Shown one piece after another: positions 36,855 through 49,126 of a DNA stretch of 64,000 nucleotides (positions are counted from its first letter, which is position 1; each line of letters starts with the position of its first letter). Under the pieces are notes generated by a model that was not told the origin of the DNA, made no database searches, and saw nothing but the letters and a program-made list of their open reading frames with translations. The position numbers and the translations under genes are program-made. Source of the DNA: Hirundichthys speculiger (Eukaryota > Chordata > Actinopteri > Beloniformes > Exocoetidae); the NCBI GenBank assembly GCA_018398805.1, contig JAGFBZ010000817.1:2846501-2910500 (forward strand), read 5' to 3'.

Positions 36855-38246
36855 TGTAACCCTGTGAAAATCTTCACTAGTGTTAAAATGTTTAAAAAGA
36901 TAATATCGTGTTAAAACCTTTATTTAAAAAGTTAAAACAGTAATAAATGTGTTTAAAATTGTTTAAAAATACTTTGAGGTTTACTGTGAAGTTTCATTTT
37001 ATTGTGAAGAAACTCTGGGTGAAATAGGAAGTACTATTTGGAAAGAGGGCATAATCCTGGCCTGTCATTGGTCAAAAGTGATTGGCGGGTGGCAGACAGG
37101 AAGTGAGAGTGAGAATGTGTGAGTGCGCAGTAGCTTGACAAAAAAAGAAAAAGAGAAACCGAACCGGCGGAGGACGAGACACCTGGCTAATAGCGTGTAA
37201 TTGTTAATTGTAGCCGTGTAGTTTCAGTGTCTAGGAGTTTGTCGGCTTGACATTCTGGGACTGATAACTGAGCGAGACTGTGAGCAACTAGAGACACTTC
37301 AAGTCGGAGTTTCTGTGTCGTTGTGAACGGGTTGGAGTTGGAGACGTCGGAGTTAGCATTCGCTAGCACAGTGAGTGTTTATGACTGCCGCCGCCGCGCT
37401 GTGGAGCTAGACCAGCTGCCGCTGTAAGCAGAGGATCGCCGTTTCTTCTCGGACTGGGAGGATTCGTCTGGGGCATTGCCAGTGTGCCGGGTCGTCGGTC
37501 GGATTGGACGCTCTGTGGACCACCTGTGGATTTCACCGCACTCAAGCTTCGTGATTCAGGCCTGCAACGTGGTTTGTTTTGGGGTTTGCCGGCTGTGTGT
37601 GGTGTGTGCATGTGGTGTGGGCCCACTGAATGTGAGTTAGTACAGAGAGAAAGTAAATATTTGAGTGTATAAAAGGTATTTTCAGGTAACTTAAGAGTTA
37701 TTTTATTTTATTTTGAGGAGAAATTTAATTCAAACTAACTTTATTTACACTTTGAAAGCAAATTCCTTAAAACTTCAAAGGTTAATTTAATTTAAACTTA
37801 AAACACAAGTCCCTTCAAACTTAAAAGCTATCCTAAAATTTAAAGGGTGATTTCCTAAAACTAAAAAGGGTTTTCTTGAAACTTAAAGGGTAATAGTTTA
37901 CATTTTGGAGTACTGTGAACCTGATTATTTTGTGTGTTTAATTATTTCTGGTTATAAAAAAGAAAGAAACAAAGACTTTAAACTAATTTTTCATATGTGT
38001 GTGTGTTTGTGACATTTATGTGAGTAAATAATTGATTGTTGCTTTTCTAAAACTGAGTCTGGTGTATTGTTTCTCTTTCATTCTTGAGCTAAGTGTGCTA
38101 AGAGTAGGTATTTACCTGAGGTTTTCCAATGCTAGTTAAGTCAGGTTATTAACACAACATTAAAGATACCTTATCCGTTAAACATTAATACATTTATTTA
38201 CGAACTCAGGGCCCCTCTCTGCTGTTCTCGGGAGAAGTGGTCTACA
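36855..38246 (+). repeat. 5' LTR (1392 bp)
   Basis: It starts TGTAACCCTGTG and ends GTGGTCTACA. It matches 44355-45758 along its full length, with two visible substitutions near the end and seven small length differences. A TATAAAA box at 37668-37674 is the likely promoter. CGAG precedes it. Confidence 0.95.
37668..37674 (+). promoter_or_regulatory. TATA box in the 5' LTR
   Basis: TATAAAA about 570 bases before the LTR end, in GC-poorer sequence after a GC-rich block. The same motif occurs in the 3' LTR near 45185. The start site is not shown. Confidence 0.5.
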
Positions 38247-38251
38247 TAAAA

Positions 38252-38269
38252 TGGAGGCACCGCGGGGAT
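38252..38269 (+). other. Primer-binding site, tRNA-Thr type
   Basis: TGGAGGCACCGCGGGGAT lies five bases after the 5' LTR. It is complementary to the 3' end of vertebrate tRNA-Thr (CCA included) with one mismatch in 18, as I recall that tRNA. This would prime minus-strand synthesis. Confidence 0.75.
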
Positions 38270-38414
38270 AAATAAAAAAGAAATAATAATAGAGAAAAAA
38301 AAAAAAAGAAGGGATAAACTAAACTTGTGTTTCTAACCTAATTTAAACAAAAGTAACCAAAACAAGTTACATTCAGTGTAACAGTTTTATTTGAGAGCAT
38401 CCAAGGTTGTCACA

Positions 38415-39984
38415 ATGTATGGGAACAAGCTGAAGAACTGGTGCCGGGGTGAGAGCTTAGAAGAGAGCCACGCTTTGCTGACCATCGTCCCTGAGAATAC
38501 AGAAATAACAGAAATAGAAGAGACATTACAAACTGTAAAATGTTTGGGACGCGTACGAGTGAGAGGAAGAATGCTTAATGAAAGTGGAGATGCACTATTA
38601 GTGCTTTGTGAGTGCAAAGAAAAAATCACAGATGTGGATGTACCGCCTACAGTATTGAGCATGGATAAACAAACAGAATGGCCAATTTGCACTGTCACTG
38701 AAAGTTCAGGATCTGACGGAGATTTTAACCTGAAACTTAATGCTTTGCTGCAGGCAGAAGGAAAGTCTATGGAAGACGTGCAGGCTTTGCTGTCTCCACC
38801 GCCCGTCTCACATACTGAAGCCATTCTTCGTGCTGTCGGCGACCTGTTCGATAAATCAGCTAAGCCATCAGTGGAAAGTGGAGGATACCGTCGGCTGCGG
38901 ATCTTCTCAGGTACTGTACCTACTCCGGCTGGAGAGGAACAATTCGACCACTGGTTGGAGCAAGCCTACCTGATGGTAGAAGAAAGTGAGGGTTCTGCAA
39001 AAGATAAGAGGAGGAGGATAATGGAAAGTTTAAAGGGGCCAGCCTTGGAAGTGATTAAAGCTGTGCGCCTGTCAGACCCTGATGTTTCCCCTGACAAGTG
39101 CTTAGAGGCACTTGAAAATGCCTTTGGACTAGCAGAGTCAGGAGATGACCTGTATTTTGCGTTCAGAATGCAGCAACAGCAAGCAGGTGTGAGAAATTAT
39201 CTGATTTCTTAAGGAGATTGGAGCGTTGCCTGTCTAAAGTGATACAAAGAGGTGGTCTCCCTCCCAGAGCTATGGATGGTGCACGACTGGAGCAGCTTCT
39301 CAGAGGCGCAGTTAATGCTGACCTGATGTTAGTTCAGCTCCGACTGAGAGAGAGAGAAGGGCCAACCCACCAACCTTCCTCGAGCTCCTGAAAGAAATTC
39401 GCACAGAAGAAGAATATGTAGCTTCCAGGGCAAAGCTAAATCACTCAGTCTACACAGTTCATACCAAACTTCAAGATGAAAGCAAACACTCAGAGATACA
39501 GAGTTTGAGAGCTGAAATTAAAGAAGTGAAATCAATGTTTGCAGCACTCTCAACACAAGACAAATTGACACCAAATGAAAACCAGCAGACTAACTTTGAA
39601 AAAGCTCCAGAGACCAATGGGGATCCAGAGGTCGTAGCTCTGAGAAAACAAGTCAAACACTTACAGCAGAAAGTGAACTCAAGACTGCCTCGTCCATCTA
39701 CAGCTTCACCTACAGTAATGACTGTTAACACTCCACACAGACAAGGCGCTGAAGCAGAGGATCGTTTCTGCTACCGCTGTGGTGAAATTGGACACATGGC
39801 AGGAAAGTGTAAAAACCCTGAGAACCAACACAAAGTGATCCAGAAGCTCATTCAAGCTCTCAAAAGGGCCAAAACCAACAGCCCTCCACCTACTGGTGGT
39901 GCCACCTCACAAGAAACTAACTGCACTGTGAGGAAGAGAGTACAGTGGACAGGCTTGATTCAACTGGCATACCAGAGGGTTTAA
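38415..39984 (+). CDS. gag: Gag with PNMA-like N-terminus, capsid and zinc knuckle (frame break inside)
   Basis: The ATG at 38415 opens a frame starting [13 protein letters not shown]. The N-terminal block holds [10 protein letters not shown], then EIEETLQ and a G-R-V-R-V-R-G-R-M segment, the order seen in the N-terminal domain of PNMA proteins. A capsid-like segment follows: [21 protein letters not shown], and [17 protein letters not shown]. The frame changes near 39190, and the continuing frame carries a [19 protein letters not shown] segment, a coiled-coil-like stretch near 39490-39680 and a CCHC knuckle [14 protein letters not shown] at about 39769-39810. The frame ends at 39984, overlapping the start of Pol. 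Gag would assemble particles packaging the element RNA. The similarity to PNMA is my reading, from motifs only. Confidence 0.85.
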
Positions 39985-42900
39985 TAGGGCCACCATCTTT
40001 AGAGCCTCTGAAAGTGAATGGACATTTGTGTAATGCTCTACTTGACAGCGGCTCTCGGGTTAGCATAATCTTTGAATCCTGGTACCAGAGATATCTGGCT
40101 GACACCACCATTCACCCTGTGAGCAAACTCAACATTTGGGGTTTGAGCGACACCAACTACCCCTACCTTGGCTATGTGGTGGTGGACATCGAGTTTCCAA
40201 AGGAGGTAGCAGGAACGCCCACTGCTCTATCGGTCCTGGCCCTCGTTTGTCCTGATCCACCTGGTCCCGATCAGACGCCCGTGATTTTAGGGACAAATAC
40301 CAAGGCTAATCTGTCCAAACGGTTAGCGCAGCTACGTGACGACGAGGTTGGAGTGACTGTAGCCCACACCTTTGGCATACAGAACGCTTGCCCTGTGAAA
40401 GACAAAGAAAAAATCATGGACTGGACAAAAGAACAAGAGGATGATAAAGTAGGCTGTGTACAGTTGGAGGGCCCAAGCTCACTTACCCTACCTGCAGGCG
40501 GGAGTGGTAAAGTACTGTGCAAAGTTGTGCTTGGAAAGTCACTACCAGATGGCATCCTGATGGTTGAAGCCTCCAGTACAGCTACTCTCCCATCTGGCAT
40601 CTTGCTGCAACCTATGGCGATACCAAGCAATGCTGTGGACATTAATCGACTAACCGTTCTGGTTCAAAATGAGTCACAGAAGGAAGTGACAATTCCAGTT
40701 GGAGCTGTTTTGGGTCATCTGTGTGTCACTGATGTAGTTACCACAATGTCAAAACAAGAGTCGACAACTGAGGAATTTGATGCCAGTCTGATCAACTTTG
40801 GTGAGTCGCCTGTCCCAGAAGGATGGAAAGCCAGGCTCCGACAAAAGCTGTTGGAGAGAGCTGATGTATTCTCCCTTCATGAACTGGATGTAGGACTCGC
40901 CAAGGAAGTGGAGCATACAATCCGCCTGTCTGACTCACGACCCTTCCGCGAACGCTCGAGGCGCCTTGCTCCAGCGGATATCGACGATGTGCGCCGTCAT
41001 ATCCAGAAGCTATTAGGAGCAGGCATCATCACAGAGTCCAGAAGTCCATACGCATCGCCCATAGTTGTTGTTAGAAAAAAGAATGGGGATGTAAGGATGT
41101 GCATCGACTACCGTACACTCAACAGCCGTACTGTTCCAGATCAATACACCACCCCACGTATTGATGAGGCTCTTGACTGTCTCTCAGGCAGCCAATGGTT
41201 TTCCGTCCTGGACTTGAGGAGCGGCTATTATCAAATAGCCATGAAGGACGAGGACAAGGAAAAGACTGCTTTCATTTGCCCTTTAGGGTTTTATCAGTTT
41301 GAAAGGATGCCTCAGGGCATAACAGGGGCGCCCGCGACATTTCAGAGGCTTATGGAGAGAGCCGTAGGTGATATGAACATGCTCCAAGTATTAGTCTACC
41401 TTGATGACTTAATCATTTTTGGAAAGACCCTGGCAGAACATGAGGAGAGACTCGTCAAAGTTCTCGACAGACTCAGAGAAGTAGGGCTCAAGATTTCGCT
41501 TGACAAATGTCAGTTTTGTCAAACAAAGGTCAAGTATGTGGGTCATATAGTGAGTGCTGAGGGCGTGGCAGCTGACCCTGCGAAAGTTGAAGCTGTGACC
41601 ACTTGGCCCAAGCCTTCCAACCTCAAGACCCTACGTTCCTTCCTCGGCTTTTGTGGGTATTACCGACGATTCATCCACAGCTACTCTTCCATCGTCCGCC
41701 CCTTGACCGACCTCACTAAAGGTTATGGCCCTACCCAGCGTGGGAAAAAGTCCGCTAAAAGGGAAAACAATGTATATATCTGGATGAGAGAGAACCATTT
41801 GGAGACAGGTGGGATGAGTCATGCACAGAAGCCTTTGAGAAAATAAAAGACTGTCTGACAAACGCTCCAGTTTTAGCCTTTGCGGATCCTAGCAAACCAT
41901 ACACGCTGCATGTGGATGCTAGCCTCTCGGGGCTTGGAGCTGTTTTATACCAAGACCACCCGGAAGGACTGAGGCCAGTCGCATTCGCGAGCAGAAAAAA
42001 CTGAGCGCTTCAGAAAAGAACTACGCCATCCACCAGTTGGAGTTCCTGTCGCTCAAATGGGCAGTTGTCGAAAAATTTCACGATTATCTATATGGAGTCC
42101 GTTTTACGGTACGCACTGACAACAACCCTCTAACTTATGTCCTTTCATCAGCGAAACTCAACGCCACAGGGCATCGCTGGTTGTCAGATTTGTCAGTGTA
42201 TGATTTCGACATCATCTATCGACCTGGAAAAAATAACATTGATGCCGATCTGTTGTCCCGCATGGAGCCAAGAGAAGAGGAAAGAGGAAACAGAGTGGCA
42301 GAGCATCTCTCAGGCTGGAGTCAAGTCAATTTGCCAGCGAGTCGGCGTGCTTGGCCCGTCTGCAGACTCCCCTAAGTATGCTGAGCAGCTTGGAGCTCCA
42401 CCCGATTGCATTCCTGATGTCTATGCGTTCTCCACACATCTGCAGCTGAACTCACTGGAACAAATGTCCAGGCAGGAGTTAATTGCAGCCCAAGCTCAAG
42501 ATCCTCTGATAGAGTCTGCTATACAAGCTTTAAAGAGTGGAAAGTGGCCCGACAACCCTGAGTTGCTACCTATGAAAAGAGAGATGGGAAAGTTGGTCAT
42601 GACTCATGGACTACTCCATCGTGTGAGCACAAGTCATACAGGAGAAAAGACGCATCAGCTAGCGCTACCTGCTAAGTTCAAGGCTGTGGTGCTAAAGTCT
42701 ATGCATGATGACCTAGGCCATCTAGGAATTGAGAGAGTGACTGATATGATCAGGAGCCGGTTCTTCTGGCCGAAAATGTCAACTGATGTCGAGGAATATG
42801 TGAGAAACTGTGGAGAGTGCGTTCTCAGGAAAACTCCGTGTCACAGAGCTGCACCTCTACACCAAATTGTGAGTTCTGGACCTATGGACTTGGTCTGTAT

Positions 42901-44255
42901 CGATTTCCTTTCTATGGAGCCGGACTCTAGAGGAGTGAGTAATGTGCTTGTTATAACTGACCATTTTACAAGATATGCCCAGGCTTTCCCCACGCAGAAC
43001 CAAAAAGCCCTCACAGTTGCAAAGGTCTTGGTGGAAAAGTTTTTTGTGCATTATGGTTTGCCATCACGGATACATTCCGATCAAGGCAGAGACTTTGAGT
43101 CTCGACTCATTAAAGAGCTGCTGAAGATACTCGGAATACACAAGTCACGGACCACTCCGTATCACCCACAGGGTGATCCCCAACCCGAACGTTTCAACCG
43201 AACATTGTTGTCCATGTTGGCTACGCTCAATCAAGAAAAGAAAAGACAATGGAGTAACCATGTGGTCCATCTGGTACATGCATATAACAGCACCAAGTCC
43301 GATGCCACGGGATATTCGCCATATTTTTTGATGTTCGGGCGTGAGGCCAAACTCCCACTGGATGTATGTTTTGGGACAAGTCCAAATGGAACAAGGTGAC
43401 CAACCACACTCCTCATATGTCGCCAAACTAAAAGAGAGTCTACAGAAAGCGTACAAGATGGCTACAGAGGCCTCTAACAAAAGACACCAGCGAAACAAAA
43501 TGGCCTACGACAAGAGACTCCGTTCCCACAATCTAGAGCCCGGTGATCGTGTGTTGCTGAAAAACCTTGGATTAAAGGGCAAACACAAATTGGAAAATCG
43601 CTGGTACGATGTTCCTTATGTGGTGGTGGACCAAATGCCGAACTTGCCCGTCTACAGACTGAAGCCTGTGAATGGAAACGGCAAACTCAAGACCTTGCAC
43701 AGAGATAATCTCCTCCCTATAGGAGATCTTGTAAGGATCCCAGTGTTGGACAACACAGAGGATATGCCAAGGAGAGCAGTCACACGAAGTCGTGCCTGCA
43801 ACAGACAAAAAGGAAGCACAACAGATCACTCTGTACCAAGGGAGCAGGAAACCTCCACTGACTCCTCAGATCTGGAGTATGAAAGGCCGGCCAGACCCTA
43901 CAGGAAGTTTGTGGAAAAGATCATTCAAAGGAGAGAAAGACACAGTGTTGATGGATCAGAACAGTTGGAAATCATCGGTCCCTCAGATGACAGCCACTCC
44001 GAGAGAGACAACTCACCTGTAGATCCTGGTCCAGATGTTGCTCTAGAGACTGATTCTGAGCCAGAGCCTGTGTCAAGTGAAGATGAACAACCTCAGTCGA
44101 GCTGTTCTAATGTACATGTGACCCCAAAGTCAAATAGGCCAAAAAGATCACTAAAACCAGTTATAAGACTTACCTATGACGAGCCAGGTAAGGCTAAAGA
44201 TCAGCCTATTACCATTGTTCATAGAGGTGTTACTATAAAAATAGGTAAACATTAA
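39921..44255 (+). CDS. pol: Pol polyprotein: protease, reverse transcriptase, RNase H, integrase (frame breaks inside)
   Basis: The longest open part is 39945-41846. Protease: LLDSGS, catalytic D at 40044-40046. Reverse transcriptase: MCIDYRTLN, then V-L-D-L-R-S-G-Y-Y-Q-I, FERMPQGITGAPATFQ and YLDD at 41398-41409. RNase H (about 41798-42260): LHVDAS, E in FLSLKW, RTDNNPL and IDADLLSR, split by frame changes. Integrase (42137-43399 frame): an HHCC finger at about 42705-42830, then C-I-D-F, H-S-D-Q-G and P-E-R-F-N, giving the D, D and E positions. The GPY/F-like region and an acidic tail follow in another frame (43400-44255, TAA). Pol copies RNA to DNA and inserts it. No chromodomain is seen. 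All catalytic residues I looked for are present, but no single frame spans them. Confidence 0.92.
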
Positions 44256-44340
44256 TACAGACCTATTATGCATCTTATTGCTTTTGAGTAGAAACAGAGA
44301 GGTTTCTGTTATACCAATCTGATGAGGACATCAGACATTT

Positions 44341-44353
44341 AAAGGGGGAAGGG
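44341..44353 (+). other. Polypurine tract
   Basis: AAAGGGGGAAGGG lies one base before the 3' LTR, the place where plus-strand DNA synthesis is primed. Confidence 0.85.
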
Positions 44354-44354
44354 T

Positions 44355-45758
44355 TGTAACCCTGTGAAAAATCTTCACTAGTGTTAAAATGTTTAAAAAG
44401 ATAATATCGTGTTAAAACCTTTATTTAAAAAGTTAAAACAGTAATAAATGTGTTTAAAATTGTTTTTAAAAATACTTTGAGGTTTACTGTGAAGTTTCAT
44501 TTTATTGTGAAGAAACTCTGGGTGAAATAGGAAGTACTATTTGGAAAGAGGGCATAATCCTGGCCTGTCATTGGTCAAAAGTGATTGGCGGGTGGCAGGG
44601 TGGCAGACAGGAAGTGAGAGTGAGAATGTGTGAGTGCGCAGTAGCTTGACAAAAAAAGAAAAAGAGAAACCGAACCGGCGGAGGACGAGACACCTGGCTA
44701 ATAGCGTGTAATTGTTAATTGTAGCCGTGTAGTTTCAGTGTCAGTGTCTAGGAGTTTGTCGGCTTGACATTCTGGGACTGATAACTGAGCGAGACTGTGA
44801 GCAACTAGAGACACTTCAAGTCGGAGTTTCTGTGTCGTTGTGAACGGGTTGGAGTTGGAGACGTCGGAGTTAGCATTCGCTAGCACAGTGAGTGTTTATG
44901 ACTGCCGCCGCCGCGCTGTGGAGCTAGACCAGCTGCCGCTGTAAGCAGAGGATCGCCGTTTCTTCTCGGACTGGGAGGATTCGTCTGGGGCATTGCCAGT
45001 GTGCCGGGTCGTCGGTCGGATTGGACGCTCTGTGGACCACCTGTGGATTTCACCGCACTCAAGCTTCGTGATTCAGGCCTGCAACGTGGTTTGTTTTGGG
45101 GTTTGCCGGCTGTGTGTGGTGTGTGCATGTGGTGTGGGCCCACTGAATGTGAGTTAGTACAGAGAGAAAGTAAATATTTGAGTGTATAAAAGGTATTTTC
45201 AGGTAACTTAAGAGTTATTTTATTTTATTTTGAGGAGAAATTTAATTCAAACTAACTTTATTTACACTTTGAAAGCAAATTCCTTAAAACTTCAAAGGTT
45301 AATTTAATTTAAACTTAAAACACAAGTCCCTTCAAACTTAAAAGCTATCCTAAAATTTAAAGGGTGATTTCCTAAAACTAAAAAGGGTTTTCTTGAAACT
45401 TAAAGGGTAATAGTTTACATTTTGGAGTACTGTGAACCTGATTATTTTGTGTGTTTAATTATTTCTGGTTATAAAAGAAAGAAACAAAGACTTTAAACTA
45501 ATTTTTCATATGTGTGTGTTTGTGACATTTATGTGAGTAAATAATTGATTGTTGCTTTTCTAAAACTGAGTCTGGTGTATTGTTTCTCTTTCATTCTTGA
45601 GCTAAGTGTGCTAAGAGTAGGTATTTACCTGAGGTTTTCCAATGCTAGTTAAGTCAGGTTATTAACACAACATTAAAGATACCTTATCGTTAAACATTAA
45701 TACATTTATTTACGAACTCAGGGCCCCTCTCTGCTGTACTCGGGAGAAGTGGGCTACA
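44355..45758 (+). repeat. 3' LTR (1404 bp)
   Basis: It starts TGTAACCCTGTG and ends GTGGGCTACA. Relative to the 5' LTR it has an 8-base and a 6-base tandem gain and a few 1-2 base run-length changes. CGAG follows at 45759-45762. Confidence 0.95.
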
Positions 45759-45870
45759 CGAGTATAACTGGAAAATACTGTCTGCTTGCTGTGTGTGCTG
45801 GTGTGAGCTCAAGCCTTGCACTATATTCTTTCTTATATGGTGCAATGACTTCAGCTGGCATTAAGGTTAA

Positions 45871-46633
45871 AGGAACATTCCAGAGGTAATAGAAATCTAG
45901 GCCCATTATTAGATAGTAAAGAGTACAAACTTTCATTAGGGACCAAAATGATGTGAATTGAAGCAAGTTTTGAGTTACAACAGAATATGTGATTGCAGCA
46001 AAATTACAATTACTGTTAGCATGGAGGTCAACAGAGCTATGTCAATATAAACTGCTATTTTAAGCCTCTCACATGATCCAAAAATGTCATTCCACCGAAG
46101 TGATAATGATGCTTGCACAGGCATCTACCGATGTTGTACAAATTACTGTCAATAGACATTAAATATCTGAGTTCTGATCCAGTTCATTGGAAATAGAGCC
46201 CCATGAAACCTCCTGCTGTTGCATCTGTTGAGAGTTGTTTGTGCAACAATGTTAGTCAAATTTTACAAACGTATGACAAGGTGAATCGATGGAGACATCT
46301 GTACAATCTGTCTTTTTTTTTTTTTTAACACTTTCTGTACACTAATTAAGTTTATATTACCTTGGTTTGTCTGCATGGACCCCATTACAACATCATTTTA
46401 GGGGAATGACATTTTTGAGTCTTGTCAGAGGCTTAAAATAGGAATTTATTTTGACATAGCTCCATTATCACCTCTTCTAAGATTAATTACTATTTTTCTG
46501 TAAACACATATTCTGTTCTACATCAAAACGACTTCAGTTGCTACTTCAATTCCTATTGTTTTGGACCCTAATAAAGATCTTCTTACCATCTGATAATAGA
46601 TGAGGGTTTGTTTTAACTCTGGAATGTTCTGGA
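45871..46633. mobile_element. Foldback MITE, copy 2
   Basis: The left end GAACATTCCAGAGGTAA and the right end (inverse of GAACATTCCAGAGTTAA) are near-perfect inverted repeats. The similarity between arms continues for about 230 bases (GAGCTATGTCAA, TTAAGCCTCT, AAAAATGTCATTCC in each). A diverged copy is at 858-1362. It begins 109 bases after the LTR element's target duplication. Confidence 0.8.
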
Positions 46634-49120
46634 GTGTAAACCCTTTTTTGACCAAACCATGCAAAATATTTCATTGAGACCTCAGCAGCAACTAGTGAAA
46701 AAAAGCATATGTCTCCTTTAAAGTTTAAGGTCAGCAGGTATAAACGTAAAAAGAAAAGCCAGATCAGTTGATGCTAAATACAGAATGATGATAAGTGATC
46801 AAAGTTAAGTTTTATGGTTCACCCCAGGACACAGACTTAGCCTCAGGAAAAAACCTCAAAGGCATCGGCAATGTTAGTCTTCATGGTAGATAAATCCAAG
46901 TCATGCTGTTGGATAAATGACACTGGAAAACAAAACGGTTCTCTCCTTTTCTTTTTATTGGGCTGAACTATCAGGAAAATGTTTCATGAACCCCAGAGGC
47001 AAACTTCTAGTGACTGTAAAAGATAACTTTATGAGGAATAAAAGAAGAATCTTCTAGAAACATCAGCGTGTGGAAACAGTGCTGAGTTTTTGGATTTTCT
47101 TTTCCTTAAAAAAAAAAAAAAAACAGTCACAAACCATCTGACAGGGAATGATATCGGCATCAACCTGAGAGCAAGGGTGTGGATCCTTTCGAATTCTTCC
47201 TTCCATGTAATTTTACAACAATGTAATCTCATGCCTGTTTTCCTATAATTTATAGAGAATGAGGTGTTAATGAGGAGTTGTTTTTACTGAAAACATCTCA
47301 CCTTCGATCAGCCAGACTCTGTATGTGAATGTGCATACCTTCTGTTTGTCTCTGACGGCAGCTTTGATTTAGTTTTACAGAGAGGCTGTGGTGTGCACGG
47401 CTGCAGGACTGGCTCCAATCCTTAGCAACCGTGTCCCCACACCTGGGAAACCCATCGACAAAGGTTGCTTTTGGTCCATTATATCTGACTAATAGTTCCA
47501 TGGATGTTTCCAGATGTGAGATTCAGTTTCAGAACTTTCATTTAACCTGTCTGGCACACGCCGAAGCCACATATGAAAACAAAACAAAGATTACAAATGA
47601 TAAAAGAGTAATAAAGTAAGAGTAAGAGTAAGAACGAAGAATACTTTAAATATACTCCACTGTGCATCAAAAATGCGCCTTTTGACTTCATTTTAAGTTC
47701 TTCTTGGATACTGTGTTGACATGAAAAGATGGCTCTTGTTATTGTAAAGTAACTGTGTGTCCCATTCTTCAGCAGGAGCGATGCTGTGCAGAATCAAAGC
47801 AAATGGGATAAGCAGGGTTCACAGCTGGGGGTGGATGCAGTGATGCAGCTCTTCACAGTGCAAGAGCAACCCCCGTTTGTTTCTGATCTCTGGCCCTACA
47901 CTTTCATCTGACTCCTAACCCTCTGGAGGTTTTGATTAAACCTTTTTTAAACATCTTGCTTTGTGTCTTATTGTGGTATATCTAAAAGATGGTCTGGGGA
48001 TAAAAGGCTTATCAGCTTTATGACAAGATATTTACCGTCTGTTTAAAACTGGATGAAGATTATCTGAACTGAACAGATGTGCTTCATTGTTAAACCTCAA
48101 GTTACAGGTGGAGTAGGTGATGCTTAATCAGTGGAAAAGAGATTAATTTTGAAAGTAAACTACCAGAGTGCTCAGACACCTCTCTCTAACATCCATCAAA
48201 AACTATGCCTCGTGAGATAGTCTATGCCAAACAGTAGCTTATCTTACAGATTTGGTTAAACTGTAGTTCACCACAGAGCTTGCCATTGTTGTTTCCAACT
48301 TTCTATATTTTGTCAGCTCATTATCTACATGAGTAACTAAGTATCTATGTGATGTTCCTCACAGAAATAATGCAAATGCACAAAATGGCAACCAGCTAAC
48401 TAGCATAGGCTATGGTGGGCTACAATCTAACCTATACAGGCAGATGGAAAGGCTAACTAAAAGCATGGGATGAAACTGGGTTTGCTTCATGTTTCATCCA
48501 AATGACAAGACATCTAATCACTTGTAACATTTGTGAAAAGTTAAATGGACAATAGAGGCTCCCCCGGTAAATATAAAACGGTGCTATTTTTATCTGCTAG
48601 GTGGCAGTAACGAGTTGCTTTTGGGGCCTTTTGCAGACATGACCACTTCAGCTAAAGAAAGCAACAGGCCAAAACAAGAAATGCAGATCATTTGTTTTAT
48701 GTCATTTTCTTCCATCAAACAACCATAATGTATGATTGTGATGCTGGTGGATTTTAAATCACAAAGATCCAAAGCAAAGCAGCTACACATCTATCCTTTC
48801 ACGGCTGATGTGACGTATGTAAAATGACTCTGTGTCGAGAAGATGGAAGGTGCTGATTTGGACTGAGAGAAGGACAAAATGGAGGAAGAATCTTGATGCG
48901 CTGAACCTCACAAGAAATTCCAGGCTACTGATCAGCACTGACGACTACACAAGTGGTGATTCTGCCTGGAATAATCGATGGAAGTCTCTAGCATGGGGAA
49001 CACTGAAAAGGTACATATCTGCAAAGTCCTGGATGGGTGTGAGTGTTGCCACCTTACACATCATGTACCAAAGTACTCAGATAACCTCTATCATCTATCC
49101 AACAGAAATATGGCCACCAA
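46634..49120. other. Intergenic DNA without a recognised gene
   Basis: I found only short, unsupported frames and an A-run near 47107-47123. A frame at 48832-49146 runs into the Tc1 relic below but has no recognisable domain of its own. Confidence 0.5.
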
Positions 49121-49126
49121 TCACTT

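Larger units (their letters stand above)
36855..45758 (+). mobile_element. Ty3-type LTR retrotransposon with PNMA-like Gag
   Basis: The 8904 bp element has two LTRs (TG...CA), a CGAG target duplication (36851-36854 and 45759-45762), a tRNA-Thr primer-binding site, gag, pol in the order protease, reverse transcriptase, RNase H, integrase, and a polypurine tract. Integrase after RNase H is the Ty3 order. There is no env-like frame after integrase, only an acidic tail. The LTRs are almost identical, so insertion was recent. Gag and Pol frames shift at several places: near 39190, within 39921-39984, near 41755-41795, near 41995, near 42280 and near 43390. Whether these are real or sequence errors is open. 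Confidence 0.95.

Noticed and set aside
37363..37626. 87-residue minus-strand frame present in both LTRs
   Set aside because: Its repetition only reflects LTR identity; no known LTR protein and no conserved start.
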